From contig NZ_PDCP01000026.1 of assembly GCF_002553505.1 (NCBI RefSeq), positions 24,742-88,741 on the forward strand: a stretch of 64,000 bases of DNA, read 5' to 3'. The DNA comes from Mycolicibacterium agri (lineage in GTDB: Bacteria > Actinomycetota > Actinomycetes > Mycobacteriales > Mycobacteriaceae). Numbering within the stretch: position 1 is the stretch's first letter; each line of letters starts with the position of its first letter. This document shows positions 1 through 7,637 of this stretch, in pieces. Made by a program: the position numbers and the translations under genes. The notes below the pieces were generated by a model, which saw nothing but the letters and a program-made list of their open reading frames with translations, was not told where the DNA came from and ran no database searches.

Positions 1-358
1 CGGTCAGGATGACCCGCTGCGGCTGCAGCTGGGTCAGCAGGTAGGCCAGCGGTGTGGCGTAGAAGGCGCTGTGGCGCACCTTGGTCATCTTGCGGCAGTC
101 CTCCGGCGGCACGATCGGTTCGACCAAGTCAGGCCGGTCGCCGTTCAGCGCAGAGCGGACGAGGTCGCCGAACCCGGCGGTGAAGTCGCCGTAGTTGTCA
201 TTGACGTAGATCAGGTCGACGTCGTCGCGGCTCGAGGCCTTCGAAATGAGCCCCGACAGCGGCTCGATGATCTCTTCGACATGCGGTGACAGCTTTTCGG
301 CGTCGGGATGGGTATAGGTGTTGAGCATGTCGATGACCAGAACGACGGTGTCACTCAC
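1..358 (-). CDS. isochorismatase-family (cysteine) hydrolase, partial
   Basis: The reverse strand reads an open frame from a GTG at the right end to the left edge of the window, so only the first 119 residues are present. The start has the isochorismatase-fold signature VLVIDM (Asp10), and KVRHSAFYATPL (Lys93) fits the second catalytic position. The catalytic Cys would lie beyond the edge. Family members hydrolyse amides such as nicotinamide or isochorismate-type ethers, and the substrate cannot be told here. It is divergent from nadE across 57 bp. A nicotinamidase-like role would fit that neighbour, but this is only inference. Confidence 0.8.
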   Translation of the reverse strand, partial: MSDTVVLVIDMLNTYTHPDAEKLSPHVEEIIEPLSGLISKASSRDDVDLIYVNDNYGDFTAGFGDLVRSALNGDRPDLVEPIVPPEDCRKMTKVRHSAFYATPLAYLLTQLQPQRVILT

Positions 359-415
359 GGAGTGTTGATACCCCGTCACCGGGTCTTGACACCAGACCGA
401 TGACAATGGAGCGTG

Positions 416-2473
416 ATGGACTTCTACTCCGCCTACGCCCAGGGCTTCCTGCGAGTCGCCGCCTGCACCCTGCACACCGCGATCGGGGAGCCGGCGACCA
501 ACGCCGAATCCGTTATCCGGCTGGCGCGGGCCTGCCACGACGACGCCGTCGGGCTGGCGGTGTTCCCCGAGTTGACGCTGTCGGGCTATTCGATCGAGGA
601 CATCCTGCTGCAGGACGCGCTGCTGGAGGCGGTCGAGGACGCCCTGCTCGACGTGGTCGCGGCGTCGGCCGACCTGATGCCGGTGCTGGTGGTCGGCGCG
701 CCGCTGCGCTACCAGCACCGCATCTACAACACCGCGGTGGTGATCCACCGCGGCAAGGTGCTCGGTGTGGTGCCGAAGTCGTATCTGCCGACTTACCGCG
801 AGTTCTATGAGCGCCGGCAGATGGCCGCGGGCGACGACATGCGCGGCGCGATCCGGATCGGCCGCGGCGACGACTGGGCCGACGTGCCGTTCGGGCCCGA
901 CCTGTTGTTCACCGCCACCGACCTGACCGGTTTCGTGCTGCACGTCGAGATCTGCGAAGACATGTTCGTGCCGATCCCGCCGAGCGCGCAGGCCGCGTTG
1001 GCGGGTGCCACGGTGATCGCCAACCTGTCCGGCAGCCCCATCACGATCGGGCGCGCCGAGGACCGCAGCCTGCTGGCGCGCTCGGCGTCGGCGCGCTGCC
1101 TGGCCGCCTACGTCTACGCGGCGGCGGGGCTGGGCGAATCAACCACCGACCTGGCGTGGGACGGCCAGACCATGGTGTGGGAAAACGGCGAATGCCTGGT
1201 CCAGTCCGAACGGTTCCCGAAGGGCGAACAGCGCGCGATCGCCGACGTCGACTTGGAACTGCTGCGCTCCGAGCGGCTGCGCATGGGTACGTTCGACGAC
1301 AACCGCAAGCATCATCAGATCACCGCGGAGTCGTTCCGCCGCATCGAATTTCGGCTGGATCCGCCGACCGGCGACATCGGCCTGCGCAGGCATATCGAGC
1401 GGTTCCCGTTCGTGCCGTCGGACCTCGATCGGCTCGAGCAGGACTGCTATGAGGCCTACAACATCCAGGTGGCCGGCCTCGAGCAGCGGCTGCGGGCGCT
1501 GAACTACCCGAAGGTGGTGCTCGGGTTGTCCGGCGGGCTCGATTCGACGCACGCGGTGATCGTCGCCGCGCGTGCCATGGACCGCGAAAACCGGCCGCGC
1601 AGCGACATTCTGGCGTTCACCCTGCCGGGGTTCGCCACCGGCGACCGGACCAAGGGCAACGCGATCAAGCTCGCCAAAGCGCTCGGTGTGACGTTCGAGG
1701 AACTCGACATCAAAGCGACCGCGGAGTTGATGCTCAAGGAGATCGGCCACCCGTTCGCGCGCGGCGAAGAGGTCTACGACGTCACGTTCGAGAATGTGCA
1801 GGCCGGGTTGCGCACGGACTACCTGTTCCGCATCGCCAACCAGCGCGGCGGCATCGTGCTGGGAACCGGCGATCTGTCCGAACTGGCGCTGGGCTGGTCG
1901 ACCTACGGTGTGGGCGACCACATGTCGCACTACAACGTCAACGGCGGCGTGCCGAAAACCTTGATCCAGCACCTGATCCGGTGGGTAATCTCGTCGAATC
2001 AGTTCGATGACAACGTCAACGAAGTGCTGCAGTCGGTCCTCGACACCGAGATTAGCCCCGAACTGGTGCCGCCGAAGGGCGAGGACGAGGAGATCCAGAG
2101 CAGCGAGAGCAAGATCGGACCCTATGCGCTGCAAGACTTCTCGCTATTCCAGATGCTGCGGTACGGCTTCCGGCCGTCGAAGGTGGCGTTCCTGGCGTAC
2201 CACGCCTGGCGAGACGCCGAGCACGGCGAATGGCCGCCCGGCTTCCCGGTCGACAAGCGGCCGGTGTACTCGCTGAAGGAGATTCGGCACTGGCTGCAGG
2301 TGTTCGTGCAGCGGTTCTACTCGTTCGCACAGTTCAAGCGTTCGGCGGTGCCGAACGGGCCCAAGGTGTCGCACGGTGGTTCGCTGTCGCCGCGCGGCGA
2401 CTGGCGGGCGCCGTCGGACATGTCGGCCAAGACGTGGCTCGACGAGATCGAACGCGAGATCCCCGAGTCCTAG
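416..2473 (+). CDS. nadE: glutamine-dependent NAD+ synthetase
   Basis: Makes NAD+ from deamido-NAD+, ATP and glutamine in the cytoplasm, the last step of NAD synthesis. It is 685 aa, the usual length for the two-domain actinobacterial enzyme. The N-terminal nitrilase/glutaminase domain shows the Glu-Lys-Cys triad (Glu52 in FPELTLSG, Lys121 in VPKSYLP, Cys180 in HVEICEDMF). The C-terminal synthetase domain shows the PP-loop SGGLDS (372-377). The sequence follows M. tuberculosis NadE (Rv2438c) closely along its whole length. I chose the ATG; a GTG one codon upstream is also possible. The gene marks the left side of the conserved mycobacterial backbone. Confidence 0.97.
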   Translation: MDFYSAYAQGFLRVAACTLHTAIGEPATNAESVIRLARACHDDAVGLAVFPELTLSGYSIEDILLQDALLEAVEDALLDVVAASADLMPVLVVGAPLRYQHRIYNTAVVIHRGKVLGVVPKSYLPTYREFYERRQMAAGDDMRGAIRIGRGDDWADVPFGPDLLFTATDLTGFVLHVEICEDMFVPIPPSAQAALAGATVIANLSGSPITIGRAEDRSLLARSASARCLAAYVYAAAGLGESTTDLAWDGQTMVWENGECLVQSERFPKGEQRAIADVDLELLRSERLRMGTFDDNRKHHQITAESFRRIEFRLDPPTGDIGLRRHIERFPFVPSDLDRLEQDCYEAYNIQVAGLEQRLRALNYPKVVLGLSGGLDSTHAVIVAARAMDRENRPRSDILAFTLPGFATGDRTKGNAIKLAKALGVTFEELDIKATAELMLKEIGHPFARGEEVYDVTFENVQAGLRTDYLFRIANQRGGIVLGTGDLSELALGWSTYGVGDHMSHYNVNGGVPKTLIQHLIRWVISSNQFDDNVNEVLQSVLDTEISPELVPPKGEDEEIQSSESKIGPYALQDFSLFQMLRYGFRPSKVAFLAYHAWRDAEHGEWPPGFPVDKRPVYSLKEIRHWLQVFVQRFYSFAQFKRSAVPNGPKVSHGGSLSPRGDWRAPSDMSAKTWLDEIEREIPES

Positions 2474-2482
2474 GTTTCTAGG
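2469..2482. terminator. short hairpin between convergent nadE and methyltransferase
   Basis: CCTAG-gttt-CTAGG forms a 5-bp stem that spans the stop codons of the two convergent genes. There is no clear U-run, so this is a weak candidate for a shared terminator. Confidence 0.3.
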
Positions 2483-3326
2483 TGGGGTCCTGGGTTTTGC
2501 GTAGCCGCCAGATCTCCTCGGACGGCCAGCGCCTGGCCCATGCGAGCCCTGCGTCCGATCGGTACGAGCTGACGGTGTCCGGTTTGGGCCGCGGCTCGAT
2601 CAGGTCTTCGACGACGAAGCCGTTCGTGCGAAACAGCCGGATCCACTCGCCGTAGGGCAGATTGAACAACACCTCGTCGCCGTCCTCGATCTGGTGCATC
2701 CCGAAGTAGTCGAGCGCAAGCCGGTCGCCGACCTCGTCGGCGCCGGGCGGCCAGCAGAGCGTCTCGATCGGCGAGTCGTGGTTGAACGCGAACAGCCCAC
2801 CTGGCCGCAGCAGGCGCGCCGCCTCGGGCACGGTCCGATACGGGTCGGCGAAACTCATTGCGCCGTGGTCGCAGAACACGATATCGAAACTGGCGTCCGG
2901 AAGCGGGACGGCTTCTGCGCTGGCGTGAATGAGCGGAAAGTCGACGCCTGCGTCGGCCATCAGTTTGCGGGCGTGCTGTAGCTGTCGCTCGGAGAGATCC
3001 AGACCCACCGGCCGGGCCCCGAGCCACGCCAGTGCGATCGACCACTGCGCAGCGCCGCAGCCGAATTCAAGGACGTCGCAACTCTTGACGTCGCCGAGGA
3101 CGTGCAACTCCGATTCGGGAATGCGCATCGTGCCCCAGGCAAGCCCGCCGCAGACCACCAGATCGTCAGCGTGCTTGGCCTGATACTCATCGCTGAAGCC
3201 GTCCCACATCGCGCGGTTGCGGGCGGCGTGGTCGGTCAGGGCGGCGTCGTCGGTCGCAACGTCTGGCACGTCGGCGTCGTTTGTCATGGCGGCGTCAGAA
3301 TCCGCCGGTGTGTCGGCATCGGGCAC
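2478..3326 (-). CDS. class I SAM-dependent methyltransferase
   Basis: A 282-aa protein with a Rossmann methyltransferase core: motif I VLEFGCG (85-91), acidic motif II at VGLDLS, and a motif III-like stretch ARLLRPGGLFAF. It resembles UbiE/type 11 methyltransferases that act on small molecules. The first ~35 residues are Asp/Ala-rich and low in complexity, so the true start may be the internal Met14 or later. It is convergent with nadE. The substrate is not evident. Confidence 0.85.
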   Translation of the reverse strand: MPDADTPADSDAAMTNDADVPDVATDDAALTDHAARNRAMWDGFSDEYQAKHADDLVVCGGLAWGTMRIPESELHVLGDVKSCDVLEFGCGAAQWSIALAWLGARPVGLDLSERQLQHARKLMADAGVDFPLIHASAEAVPLPDASFDIVFCDHGAMSFADPYRTVPEAARLLRPGGLFAFNHDSPIETLCWPPGADEVGDRLALDYFGMHQIEDGDEVLFNLPYGEWIRLFRTNGFVVEDLIEPRPKPDTVSSYRSDAGLAWARRWPSEEIWRLRKTQDPT

Positions 3327-3389
3327 CCGTCGATGCTAGGACTCACCCCGCCCCGTCCAGCGCCGAGACCGACGAAATGGCGCGCCCTA

Positions 3390-3424
3390 CTCGCACTTTT
3401 ACGCCCATATGTCGGTTTGGGCGT
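3390..3424. repeat. dispersed intergenic stem-loop repeat, copy 1
   Basis: About 35 bp starting CTCGCACTTT and ending TCGGTTTGGGCGT, with an internal inverted repeat ACGCCCA / TGGGCGT. The reverse complement of 50307-50341 matches about 30 of 35 positions. It sits just past the stop of the small membrane protein gene, which suits a terminator-like role. Confidence 0.6.
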
Positions 3425-3434
3425 TGGAGGGGGG

Positions 3435-3635
3435 CTACTTGTCGGAGGTGTTCCAGTTCGTTACGCGCGGTCTGCCTGCGCCGACCCAGCCGACCGCGGC
3501 GCCGACGAGCACGCCAACCGTCGACCACCACCATTGACCGGTCATCGCCGCTACGGTCGTTCCGAGGATCAGACCGATGATCAGCGGCATCCAGAGCCAT
3601 GCGCGAAATTGCTTGTCTGTGGGTTGGGAAGCCAT
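3435..3635 (-). CDS. small two-helix membrane protein, unknown function
   Basis: A 66-aa protein with two hydrophobic segments: roughly residues 14-31 (LWMPLIIGLILGTTVAAM) and 36-53 (WWSTVGVLVGAAVGWVGA). The ends are hydrophilic and there is no signal-peptide cleavage motif. Small proteins of this type are common in mycobacteria. No family function is recognised. It is upstream of and co-oriented with the methyltransferase, 108 bp away. Confidence 0.65.
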   Translation of the reverse strand: MASQPTDKQFRAWLWMPLIIGLILGTTVAAMTGQWWWSTVGVLVGAAVGWVGAGRPRVTNWNTSDK

Positions 3636-3698
3636 CGGGAACCACCGTAGTGGGTCATGACCTTCACTTCACGACGGCATGCGAGTAGACAAGACGCA

Positions 3699-4181
3699 AT
3701 GGACACCGACGAATTGCACCGCGAACTGCATCAGCAAGGCGCTCAGGACTTGCTCAACGGCGTCTCCGCCCATCTCGCCTACACCGGGACCGACGGCTAT
3801 CCGCGGGTGATCCCGGTCGGGTTTCTCTGGAACGGCGAACGCGTCATCATTTGCACGGCAACGACTTCGCCGAAGGTAGCGGCGCTGTCGGCTCGACCGC
3901 ATGTCGCGGTGGCGATCGATGCGGGCAACACACCGGACGGCGCGAAGTCACTGCTTCTTCGCGGTGTCGCGACATTGGACACGGTCGACGGCGTTCCCGA
4001 CGAATACCTCGCCCAGTCGGCGAAGACGATGGACAAGGAGCAGCAGGCGGTGTTCGAACGCGAGGTGCGCAGGGTCTACCCGCAGATGGTGCGCATCTCG
4101 ATCGAGCCGACGTGGGCGCGGTTCTTCGACTATGGGGCAGGCCGACTTCCGCGGTTTCTCGACCAGCTCATCAACGGCTGA
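3699..4181 (+). CDS. pyridoxamine 5'-phosphate oxidase-like flavin/F420-binding protein
   Basis: About 160 aa with the split-barrel fold pattern of PNPOx-like proteins: an early strand GYPRVIPVGFLW, then VIICTATTSPKVAALSARPHVAVAID and SLLLRGVATLDTVDG. Mycobacteria have many such proteins using FMN or F420. I prefer the ATG that gives MDTDELHREL; a start 42 nt upstream is in frame but adds a basic leader without homology character. It lacks neighbours that would define a substrate. Confidence 0.8.
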   Translation: MDTDELHRELHQQGAQDLLNGVSAHLAYTGTDGYPRVIPVGFLWNGERVIICTATTSPKVAALSARPHVAVAIDAGNTPDGAKSLLLRGVATLDTVDGVPDEYLAQSAKTMDKEQQAVFEREVRRVYPQMVRISIEPTWARFFDYGAGRLPRFLDQLING

Positions 4182-4578
4182 CGCGGCCGACTCCTGGCAC
4201 GAAACGTCCCACGCTGGCGAGGTAGTTGCGGTAGGCCCGGCCGTGTGTGGCGCCAAGATACGGCTTCGACGACGCGGACCTGCGCGAACCGAACACCGTC
4301 ATCGCGGTGAAGATGGGATTGCGCGCCAACCCGAAACGCCTTTGCGGACAAGCGTTGTCGTCTCCGTCGAGTCGACCCCGATCCGCCACGAGTCGCCCAT
4401 GTCGACCTGTGCGTACACCGTCGCGGCGATGCCGATCAGCGAACCACTCCACGGAGCCGACCCGGCCGCTGATTCCGCGGAAACCCGTCGACCCGGTCCG
4501 CCGATACTGAAGCCAACTGCGCCAACCGAATCCGAGCACCGCGAACGTCGCGAACAGCGCGAGCGCAACGATCGGCAT
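4171..4578 (-). pseudogene. isoprenylcysteine-carboxyl-methyltransferase-like membrane protein, decayed
   Basis: Pieces of one protein lie in different frames. The N-terminus (PIVALALFATFAVLGFGWRS) is in one frame. The middle (IGIAATVYAQVDMGD, then TTTLVRKGV) is shifted by one base from about 4440. The frame returns near 4338 for LARNPIFTAMTVFG. The end PYLGATHGRAYRNYLASVG follows almost directly, whereas intact ICMT-like proteins have about 35 more residues (a membrane segment) between these motifs. Two frameshifts and a deletion indicate a dead gene. Its position beside nadE matches Rv2437, which I recall as a transmembrane protein of this kind. It overlaps the end of the CDF transporter gene. 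Confidence 0.75.
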
Positions 4579-4592
4579 AGCCGGACCTTCTT

Positions 4593-5201
4593 CTAGCAAC
4601 ACGGATCACCGCGCCAGGCGTCGCGGCCTTCGCGGACGGCGACCGCCGAGATCACCAGCGCGGCCGTCGGGTCGCCCCACGACCAGCCGGCGATCGCGTT
4701 GAGCAGCAGCCCGGCCAGCAGCGCCGCCGACAGATACGTGCACAGCAGCGTCTGTTTCGAATCCGCCACCGCCGACGTGGAACCGAACTCGCGGCCCGCG
4801 TGCCGCTGCGCCAGCGACAACACCGGCATCACGACGAGGCTGACCGCCGCGAGCACGATGCCGATCAGCGACGGCCGCGGTTCGCCGTAACCCAGCAGCG
4901 ACAGCACCGCATCGACAGCGACATAGACGGCCAGCGCGAAGAACGACACCGCGATGAACCGCAGCGCGGTCTTCTCCCGCGTCTCCGGATCCTTCGCCGC
5001 GAACTGCCATGCGACGGCCGCCGCCGAGGACACCTCGATCACCGAGTCCAGCCCGAAGCCGAACAAGGCCGCCGACGACACCCGGGCACCCTCGCTCAAC
5101 GCGACGACCGCCTCGATGACGTTGTAGGTGATCGTCGCCGCGACGAGCAGACGGATGCGGCGAGCCAGCACATCACGACGCGACCGAACCGGCGAAGCCA
5201 T
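4593..5201 (-). CDS. cation diffusion facilitator-type heavy-metal transporter
   Basis: A 202-aa integral membrane protein with about five to six helices and the CDF-like motif GFGLDSVIEV in an early helix. A second polar motif, SAVADSKQT, comes later. It has no cytoplasmic C-terminal domain, so it is a short family member. It ends in DPCC. The ATG overlaps the stop of the upstream ArsR/CmtR-like gene, so the two are translationally coupled and probably co-regulated by metal. The likely role is efflux of a divalent soft or transition metal; the metal is not determinable. Confidence 0.8.
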   Translation of the reverse strand: MASPVRSRRDVLARRIRLLVAATITYNVIEAVVALSEGARVSSAALFGFGLDSVIEVSSAAAVAWQFAAKDPETREKTALRFIAVSFFALAVYVAVDAVLSLLGYGEPRPSLIGIVLAAVSLVVMPVLSLAQRHAGREFGSTSAVADSKQTLLCTYLSAALLAGLLLNAIAGWSWGDPTAALVISAVAVREGRDAWRGDPCC

Positions 5202-5530
5202 CAGCAGCAGTTGTCGGTGTCGGCGGCGGGACAGCAGGTCGGGTCGACGGCCAGCACCAGACCTATCAGATCCTCGAGTGCGTGCCCGATGCGTGCGTCG
5301 GCCAGCCGGTAGCGGCTCCGTCGCCCCTCGGGTTCGGCGACCACCAGCCCGCAGCCGCGCAGGCAGGCCAGGTGGTTCGACACAATCTGGCGTGTGACGC
5401 CGATCTTGTCGGCGAGCTCGGAAGGGTATCCCGGCGCATCGCGCAGCAGCAGCAGAATTTCGGCACGGGTGGGGTCGGACAACGCGTACCCGAACCGCGA
5501 CAGCACGTCGCTGTGGGTTGCGGTCTGCAC
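5201..5530 (-). CDS. ArsR-family metal-sensing repressor, CmtR-like
   Basis: A 109-aa winged-helix regulator. The recognition region SNHLACLRGCGLVV carries Cys56 and Cys60, placed like the two helix-4 cysteines that bind Cd/Pb in M. tuberculosis CmtR. The tail DPTCC...DNCC adds Cys99/100 and Cys108/109; CmtR has one Cys there. I chose a GTG start giving VQTATHSDVL because the upstream frame is non-homologous and would cover the promoter palindrome. It is the first gene of a two-gene operon with the CDF transporter. Confidence 0.88.
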   Translation of the reverse strand: MQTATHSDVLSRFGYALSDPTRAEILLLLRDAPGYPSELADKIGVTRQIVSNHLACLRGCGLVVAEPEGRRSRYRLADARIGHALEDLIGLVLAVDPTCCPAADTDNCC

Positions 5531-5557
5531 GCATCGAACAGTACAGCTAAAACTGGA

Positions 5558-5573
5558 TTCAGAAAACTCTGAA
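5558..5573. promoter_or_regulatory. operator palindrome upstream of CmtR-like gene
   Basis: TTCAGA-aaac-TCTGAA is a perfect 6-4-6 inverted repeat, 28 bp upstream of the GTG. The surrounding DNA is AT-rich for this genome. ArsR-family repressors bind such dyads over their own promoters, so this is the probable auto-operator. Confidence 0.6.
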
Positions 5574-5580
5574 CTAAAAT

Positions 5581-6489
5581 CTATCCGGCTTCGCGGTTGC
5601 GGCGCAGCACTAGCTTGAGCAGCTCGGCCGCAGGCCCGTCGAGCGTTCTCGGCGCACGCCACACCGCGCGGATGGTGCGCTGCAGGTCGAGGCCCTCCAC
5701 CTCGACCACCTTCAGATCGCCCTCCGCGACGTCGTCGGCGATCGGCAGCGTGCTCAACACCGCCGGACCGACGCCGCTCAGCACGCTGGTGCGGATCGCG
5801 GCGCCGCTGCCCAGTTCAAGAAGCGGCGCCGGGCGCTCGAATTCGGCCAACACCACATCGAGCGTGTGGCGTGTGCCGGAACCGGGTTCACGCGTCAGCA
5901 GCGGAGTGGCGGCCAGCTCGGCCATGGTGAGCGGCCGGCGCCTGCGCGCCCACGGATGCTCCGGATGCACGACGACAACCAACCGGTCGCGGGCCACCGT
6001 CACCTTGTTCAAATGCTCCGGCACCGAAGGGCCCTCGACGAAGCCCAGATCGCACGAGCCGTCGGTGACGCGGTCGCACACCTGCATCGAGTTGATCACC
6101 TGCAGCTGGATTTGCACGCCGGGATTGAGGCGACGAAAGTCGCCCAGCCACTGCGGCAGCAAGGACTCCGCGACCGTCATGCTCGAAGCGACCCGTAACT
6201 GCGCTTCGCGTTCGACCCGCAGCGTCGCGGCCGCATCGACCAAGCGCTGGATGTCGACGAGCACCTGGCGCGCCCAGTGCGCGATCACGGTTCCCTGCGC
6301 GGTCAGCGTCGAACCCCGCGGGCTGCGCTCGACCAACCGCAAGCCGAGCCTGCGTTCAAGCTGGCGGATCGCGCGGCTGGCGTTCGGCTGCGACATGGCC
6401 AGCGCGCGGCTGGCGGCGCCAAGGCTGCCTGCCTCGTCGATGCGGACCAACAATTCGAGGGTGGCCACTTCTGGCCATTGCCGACTCAT
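5581..6489 (-). CDS. LysR-type regulator (LysR1), divergent from PSE exporter
   Basis: 302 aa. The N-terminal HTH reads TLELLVRIDEAGSLGAASRA and continues AMSQPNASRAIRQLERRLG. A LysR effector domain follows, with LGFVEGP and a GSGTRHTL motif. The arrangement of a LysR gene next to a YeiH/PSE gene recalls E. coli yeiE-yeiH, where YeiE responds to sulfite. It is paralogous to the LysR gene at 18674 (shared FVEGP, EPGSGTR/EEGSGTR and GPAVLS blocks). I took the ATG giving MSRQWPEVATL. Confidence 0.88.
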   Translation of the reverse strand: MSRQWPEVATLELLVRIDEAGSLGAASRALAMSQPNASRAIRQLERRLGLRLVERSPRGSTLTAQGTVIAHWARQVLVDIQRLVDAAATLRVEREAQLRVASSMTVAESLLPQWLGDFRRLNPGVQIQLQVINSMQVCDRVTDGSCDLGFVEGPSVPEHLNKVTVARDRLVVVVHPEHPWARRRRPLTMAELAATPLLTREPGSGTRHTLDVVLAEFERPAPLLELGSGAAIRTSVLSGVGPAVLSTLPIADDVAEGDLKVVEVEGLDLQRTIRAVWRAPRTLDGPAAELLKLVLRRNREAG

Positions 6490-6498
6490 GCCCAAACG

Positions 6499-6522
6499 AT
6501 ATGTGTGAGGGCCGCCTCATAT
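6499..6522. promoter_or_regulatory. inverted repeat between LysR1 and PSE exporter
   Basis: ATATG..TGAGG-gccg-CCTCATAT is a dyad in the 101-bp divergent promoter region, close to the LysR1 start. It is a plausible autoregulatory LysR site. Confidence 0.45.
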
Positions 6523-6590
6523 CAAAAACAAATGGGTTATTGCCGAATTGACGCCTACTGACCTGCGTCATTGTCCTGCATCGTGGCACT

Positions 6591-7637
6591 ATGACCAGTC
6601 AGCTACACGCGCCGGTGGCGCAGTCGGCAAATAATGCTCCACGGTCGCGCCGTCTGGCCCCGCTGGCCGCGGTCGCGCCAGGGCTGATGCTGACCGCGGG
6701 CGCCACGGCGGCGGTGCTGCTCCTCGGCCGGCTCCTGCCGATGATCAGTCCGCTGCTCATCGCGATCGTCGCGGGCGCGGTCATGGCCAACGCCTGGGCC
6801 GTGCCGGAGCGGATGAAGCCGGGGCTGACGTTCTCGGCGAAGAAGCTGCTGCGGGTCGGCGTCGCGCTGCTCGGCCTGCAGCTGGTGTTGGGGGACGTGC
6901 TCGCGCTCGGGGCGGGCATGATCGCCGTCGTGGTCGCGGTGGTCGCGCTCGGCATCGCGGGCACGATGTTCGCCGGCCGCCTGCTCGGCCTCGGCTGGGC
7001 GCAGCGCTTCCTGATCGCGTGCGGCTTCTCGATCTGTGGGGCGGCCGCGGTGGCCGCGGTCGACGGTGTCGTCGACGCCGAAGAGGAAGAGGTGCTCACC
7101 GCCGTCGCGCTGGTCGTGGTGTTCGGCACCGCGATGATCGGCGTCGTTCCGGTGCTGGCGAGCGTGGCGGGCCTGCGCGACGTGCAGGCCGGCATGTGGG
7201 CCGGCGGCTCCATTCACGAAGTGGCGCAGGTCGTCGCCGCGGGCGGGGCGATCGGCGGCGGCGCGCTGGCTGTCGCCGTCGTCGTCAAGCTCGCGCGGGT
7301 GATCATGCTCGCGCCCGTCATCGCGGTGGTGAGCGCGCGCCAGCGGCGGCTGAGCCGTCACGCCGACAACGTCTCGCGCCCACCCCTGATCCCGCTGTTC
7401 GTGGTGGCGTTCCTGGCCTGCACGGCGCTGCGCACCACGGGCGTGCTGCCCGAAAATGTCTTGGTAACAGCGCATTTCACGCAGACTGCGCTGCTGACGG
7501 CGGCGATGTTCGCCCTCGGTGCCGGGGTGAACATCGCCGCCCTGCGCAGGGTCGGACCCCGCCCGCTCGTGCTCGCGCTGGTGTCCACCACGTGGGTGGC
7601 CACCGTCGCGCTGGCCGGCGTGCTACTGCTCGGCTGA
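6591..7637 (+). CDS. YeiH/PSE-family putative sulfate (sulfite) exporter
   Basis: A 348-aa protein with about ten membrane helices. It shows family landmarks: an early KKLLRVGVALLGLQL helix, FLIACGFSICGAAAVAAVDGV, then an acidic loop DAEEEEV and SIHEVAQVVAAG. The family (Cons_hypoth698) is often found beside sulfonate-degradation genes, where it is proposed to export sulfate or sulfite. It is divergent from LysR1. Its last 15 bp overlap tail-to-tail with the MHS symporter gene. The substrate is inferred from the sulfonate context. Confidence 0.85.
   Translation: MTSQLHAPVAQSANNAPRSRRLAPLAAVAPGLMLTAGATAAVLLLGRLLPMISPLLIAIVAGAVMANAWAVPERMKPGLTFSAKKLLRVGVALLGLQLVLGDVLALGAGMIAVVVAVVALGIAGTMFAGRLLGLGWAQRFLIACGFSICGAAAVAAVDGVVDAEEEEVLTAVALVVVFGTAMIGVVPVLASVAGLRDVQAGMWAGGSIHEVAQVVAAGGAIGGGALAVAVVVKLARVIMLAPVIAVVSARQRRLSRHADNVSRPPLIPLFVVAFLACTALRTTGVLPENVLVTAHFTQTALLTAAMFALGAGVNIAALRRVGPRPLVLALVSTTWVATVALAGVLLLG

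Noticed and set aside
5535..5662. Longer start for the ArsR/CmtR-like regulator
   Set aside because: It would translate through the promoter palindrome, and the extra residues do not match the family.
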